From Paraburkholderia panacisoli (GTDB lineage: Bacteria > Pseudomonadota > Gammaproteobacteria > Burkholderiales > Burkholderiaceae), in NCBI RefSeq assembly GCF_008369935.1, contig NZ_VTUZ01000038.1, positions 1-64,000 on the forward strand: DNA of 64,000 nt, in the 5' to 3' direction. Of this stretch, positions 61,651 to 64,000 are shown one piece after another; position 1 is the stretch's first letter; every line of letters starts with the position of its first letter. The notes beneath the pieces are model-generated. The model made no database searches and had not been told where the DNA came from. It worked only from the letters and a program-made list of their open reading frames with translations. The position numbers and the translations under genes are program-made.

Positions 61651-63588
61651 ATGCGCCGCACTATTGCAACCGTGTCGCTGAGCGGCACGCTGCCTGAGAA
61701 GCTCGAGGCCATTGCCGCCGCGCGTTTCGACGGCATCGAACTGTTCGAAAACGACTTCGTCAACTACAAGGGTTCGGCCTCGCAAGTGCGAGCGATGGCG
61801 AGCGATCTCGGCCTGAGCATCGACCTGTACCAGCCGTTCCGCGATTTCGAAGGGATGCCCGACGCGCAGTTCCGGCGCAGCCTGGAGCGAGCCGAGCGCA
61901 AATTCGACCTGATGCAGGAGCTGGATGTCTCGATGGTGCTGTGCTGCTCGAACACGTCGCCGCTCACCATCGACGACCCGGACCTCGCGGCGGCGCAACT
62001 GCACGAGCTTGCCGGACGCGCGGCGGCGCGCAACCTGCGGGTCGGCTTCGAGGCGCTCGCCTGGGGGCGCGCGACGAACCTGTACGGGCAGGCCTGGGAG
62101 ATCGTGCGGCGCGCCGATCATCCGCACCTCGGGCTGATCCTCGACAGCTTCCATACGCTGTCGCTGAAGGACGACCCGGCCGGCATCGCCGGGATTCCCG
62201 GGCACAAGATCTTCTTTCTGCAGATGGCGGATGCGCCGCTGCTGTCGATGGACGTGCTGCAATGGGCTCGGCATTACCGCTCGTTCCCCGGCCAGGGACA
62301 GTTCGACATGGCGAACTTCCTCGAACAGGTGTTGCTGGCCGGCTATACCGGGCCGTTGTCGCTGGAGATCTTCAACGACGTCTTCCGCGAAACGCCTAAC
62401 CGCCGCATAGCCGTCGACGCGATGCGCTCGCTGCTTTATCTGGAGAGCCAGGTGCGCGACCGGCTCGAGCATCCCGCGCCGCCCGACGGCAAGCCGGACC
62501 ATGCGAAATACGCGGAGCAGCGCGCACGTGTGCTGCAACGTATCGAACTGTATAGCCCGCCGCCGCTGCCGGAGATCGCCGGGCTGTCATACATCGAGTT
62601 CGCCGCGGACGAGGCGTCGGCCGCACAGTTCGACACGCTCTTGCAGCAACTCGGCTTTCGCCGCGCGGGTCGGCATCGGTCCAAGGCAGTGGTGCTGTAC
62701 CGGCAGGGGGACATCAATCTGATCGTCAACGCCCAGCCGAACTCGTTCGCGCGATCGCGTTTCGAAACGCATGGCCTGTCGGTCTGCGCGCTTGCCGTGC
62801 GCACCGCGGACCCGGAAGGCGCGGTCGGCCGCGCAACGGCGATGCAGTCCAAGCGCTACGACGGCCCCATCGGCCCCTACGAGCAGCGCGTGCCCGCGGT
62901 CGTCTCGCCGGGCGGAAGCCTCGTGAGCTTCGTATCGTCGGCGCTCGGTCCGAATGGCCTTTACGAGGCCGATTTCGTGCTCGACGACGAATCCGACGCG
63001 GCCGGTCAAGGCGTCGGGCTGCAACAGATCGACCATGTCGCGCTCGGCCTCGCGGTCGATCAGCAGGACACGTGGATTCTGTTCTCGCGCGCGGTGCTCG
63101 GCCTGGAACCGGGCGAGAGCCTCGAACTGGCCGATCCGTTCGGGCTCGTGCGCAGCCGCGGCGTCGCCAACGCGGATCGCAGCATGCGCCTCGTGCTCAA
63201 TGTGTCGCCGGGACCGGGAACGCGCACCGCACGGACGGTGGCGGCCGGCGGCGGCGTCACGGTTCACCACATCGCGCTGAACTGCCACGACATCTTCGAC
63301 ACCGTCGCGCGAATGAGGGCTAGGGGCGCGCGCTTCGTGCCCATCTCCGGGAACTACTACGACGATCTGATCACGCGCATCGACCTCGATGAACATCTGG
63401 TGGCCCGCATGCGCGATGCCGGGATATTGTTCGACCGGTCCCAGGCCGGCGACTATTTTCACATTTACACCGAGAGCTTCAACGACGGTCTCTTCTTCGA
63501 AGTCGTGCAACGCGTCAATGCGTATGATGGCTACGGTGCGACCAATGCGCCGGCGCGGATGGCGTCACAGGCTCAACGCGGCGCTTGA
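61651..63588 (+). CDS. quiC: fused 3-dehydroshikimate dehydratase / VOC-domain protein (QuiC type)
   Basis: A 645-residue two-part enzyme. The N-terminal about 290 residues are a sugar-phosphate-isomerase/epimerase TIM barrel (ARFDGIELFENDFVNYKGSA, VGFEALAWGRATNLYGQAWE, HLGLILDSFHTLSLKDDPAG, SLEIFNDVFRE) with metal-binding Glu/Asp/His. The C-terminal about 340 residues carry two VOC modules resembling 4-hydroxyphenylpyruvate dioxygenase (VGLQQIDHVALGLAVDQQ, TVHHIALNCHDIFDTVARMR). This architecture is QuiC-type 3-dehydroshikimate dehydratase, which makes protocatechuate. ATG 61651 begins the barrel directly (MRRTIATVSLSG). Confidence 0.9.
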   Translation: MRRTIATVSLSGTLPEKLEAIAAARFDGIELFENDFVNYKGSASQVRAMASDLGLSIDLYQPFRDFEGMPDAQFRRSLERAERKFDLMQELDVSMVLCCSNTSPLTIDDPDLAAAQLHELAGRAAARNLRVGFEALAWGRATNLYGQAWEIVRRADHPHLGLILDSFHTLSLKDDPAGIAGIPGHKIFFLQMADAPLLSMDVLQWARHYRSFPGQGQFDMANFLEQVLLAGYTGPLSLEIFNDVFRETPNRRIAVDAMRSLLYLESQVRDRLEHPAPPDGKPDHAKYAEQRARVLQRIELYSPPPLPEIAGLSYIEFAADEASAAQFDTLLQQLGFRRAGRHRSKAVVLYRQGDINLIVNAQPNSFARSRFETHGLSVCALAVRTADPEGAVGRATAMQSKRYDGPIGPYEQRVPAVVSPGGSLVSFVSSALGPNGLYEADFVLDDESDAAGQGVGLQQIDHVALGLAVDQQDTWILFSRAVLGLEPGESLELADPFGLVRSRGVANADRSMRLVLNVSPGPGTRTARTVAAGGGVTVHHIALNCHDIFDTVARMRARGARFVPISGNYYDDLITRIDLDEHLVARMRDAGILFDRSQAGDYFHIYTESFNDGLFFEVVQRVNAYDGYGATNAPARMASQAQRGA

Positions 63589-63617
63589 ACGTTTTGCGCG
63601 GATCTTGACGTACCCGC

Positions 63618-63643
63618 TCGGGGGCGCCGGCCGGCGCCCCCGA
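63618..63643. terminator. perfect 26-bp palindrome after quiC
   Basis: A perfectly self-complementary GC-rich 26-base sequence (arms TCGGGGGCGCCGG and its complement, no loop) lies 30 bases after the quiC stop. No T-run follows. Likely the operon's transcript end. Confidence 0.55.
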
Positions 63644-63822
63644 TGCGTTGCGCATGCCAAGCCGCACGAACCACCCCGCTGGAAAGTGCGAATGAGCAAC
63701 GCAAGCCCCCATCCCGTCACGCTTTGGTTATGATCCCGGCAGACCTCCACTTTTACCGCCGCGACTTTGTCCCGGCTCAGTTCCGATCTGCCGCGATCCG
63801 CTGCAAATGCAATGAGTGACCC

Positions 63823-64000
63823 ATGAGTGACATCACACAGCCGCCGTTTTCCATTCTTTTCGTCGATGACGAGGAGATGTCGCGCAACCACTTCGCACGC
63901 GCGATTCGTGCGGACTACTGCGTGCATGTCGCGCAGAGCGCAAACGAGGCGATTGGCGTGCTGCGCGAGCACGGCGCGGAGATCGCCGTACTGGTGACGG
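63823..64000 (+). CDS. response-regulator receiver protein, cut by window end
   Basis: ATG 63823 starts MSDITQPPFSILFVDDEEMS, continuing RNHFARAIRADYCVHVAQSA then NEAIGVLREHGAEIAVLVT. FVDDEEMSR is the acidic pocket of a receiver domain and the frame is cut just before the phospho-acceptor Asp. Only 59 codons are visible, so the output domain is unknown; a receiver-histidine-kinase hybrid is possible. Confidence 0.8.
   Translation, partial: MSDITQPPFSILFVDDEEMSRNHFARAIRADYCVHVAQSANEAIGVLREHGAEIAVLVT

Noticed and set aside
1..64000. CRISPR arrays, tRNA, rRNA, riboswitches, replication origin
   Set aside because: No regularly spaced repeats, no cloverleaf or rRNA-like sequence, no iteron cluster and no parAB/rep genes were seen by eye in the window.

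Overview
The window is high-GC DNA from a Gram-negative bacterium, most likely Burkholderiaceae (Paraburkholderia/Caballeronia/Burkholderia type). The pointers are the gene families present: a DUF4148 small secreted protein, an OprM/EmrA/EmrB-type pump with an ABM protein, solitary 2-oxoglutarate dehydrogenase E1, a fused 3-dehydroshikimate dehydratase, many LysR regulators and many IS scars. There are no rRNA, tRNA or core housekeeping operons, and pseudogenes are very dense. I infer an accessory replicon or a flexible island rather than the main chromosome. Genus is an inference.

Region 0-2.6 kb: IS110 and IS6 transposase pieces and a DUF4239 membrane protein. Region 2.6-13.9 kb: an aromatic-catabolism island. 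It has a LinE/PcpA/MhqA-type hydroquinone ring-cleaving dioxygenase, a WrbA-type quinone reductase, a nitroreductase, a phenol-degradation-type outer-membrane protein, a LysR regulator, and two diverged copies of one operon with ancestral order maleylacetate reductase - amidase - tryptophan-2,3-dioxygenase-like protein - LinD-like glutathione transferase. Copy A (minus strand, 6944-4273) keeps the reductase and the TDO-like gene and has only remnants of the amidase and transferase. Copy B (plus strand, 10762-13343) keeps the amidase and transferase and has only remnants of the reductase and TDO-like gene. Together they retain one full set. A collapsed 3-oxoacid CoA-transferase A/B fragment follows copy B, which fits a maleylacetate to 3-oxoadipate to 3-oxoadipyl-CoA route.

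Region 14-25.8 kb: an ECF41-type sigma factor with a carboxymuconolactone-decarboxylase-like protein and a cupin, a LysR regulator, remnants of a TetR/SDR pair and a second decarboxylase-like gene, a Tat-exported alpha/beta hydrolase with an isochorismatase-like hydrolase, a sensor kinase with a doubtful N-terminus, and a secreted esterase plus Ohr operon under a TetR regulator whose operator sequences are visible. Region 26-31 kb: a sigma-54 activator with no obvious target, an orphan FixJ-type response regulator beside the wreck of a serine/threonine-kinase/histidine-kinase hybrid, and several transposase and enzyme fragments.

Region 31-43.4 kb: a Na+/H+ antiporter, an ABM protein, a broken PiT phosphate transporter, a large secreted phosphoesterase, a DUF2254 membrane protein next to a beta-carbonic anhydrase, and a secreted lipoprotein hydrolase frameshifted by a 4-bp tandem duplication. 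Region 43.9-52.9 kb: an ABM/MFS/HlyD/OprM efflux operon with a divergent LysR, then mug, a GlxA-type regulator and a stand-alone DJ-1/PfpI protein. Region 53-64 kb: an acetolactate-synthase-like enzyme, an ArsR regulator, a small protein, SucA, an aldo/keto reductase, a Gfo/Idh/MocA oxidoreductase with the 3-dehydroshikimate dehydratase, and the start of a response-regulator gene cut by the window end.

All family assignments come from reading translated sequence and remembered family motifs; no database search was run.
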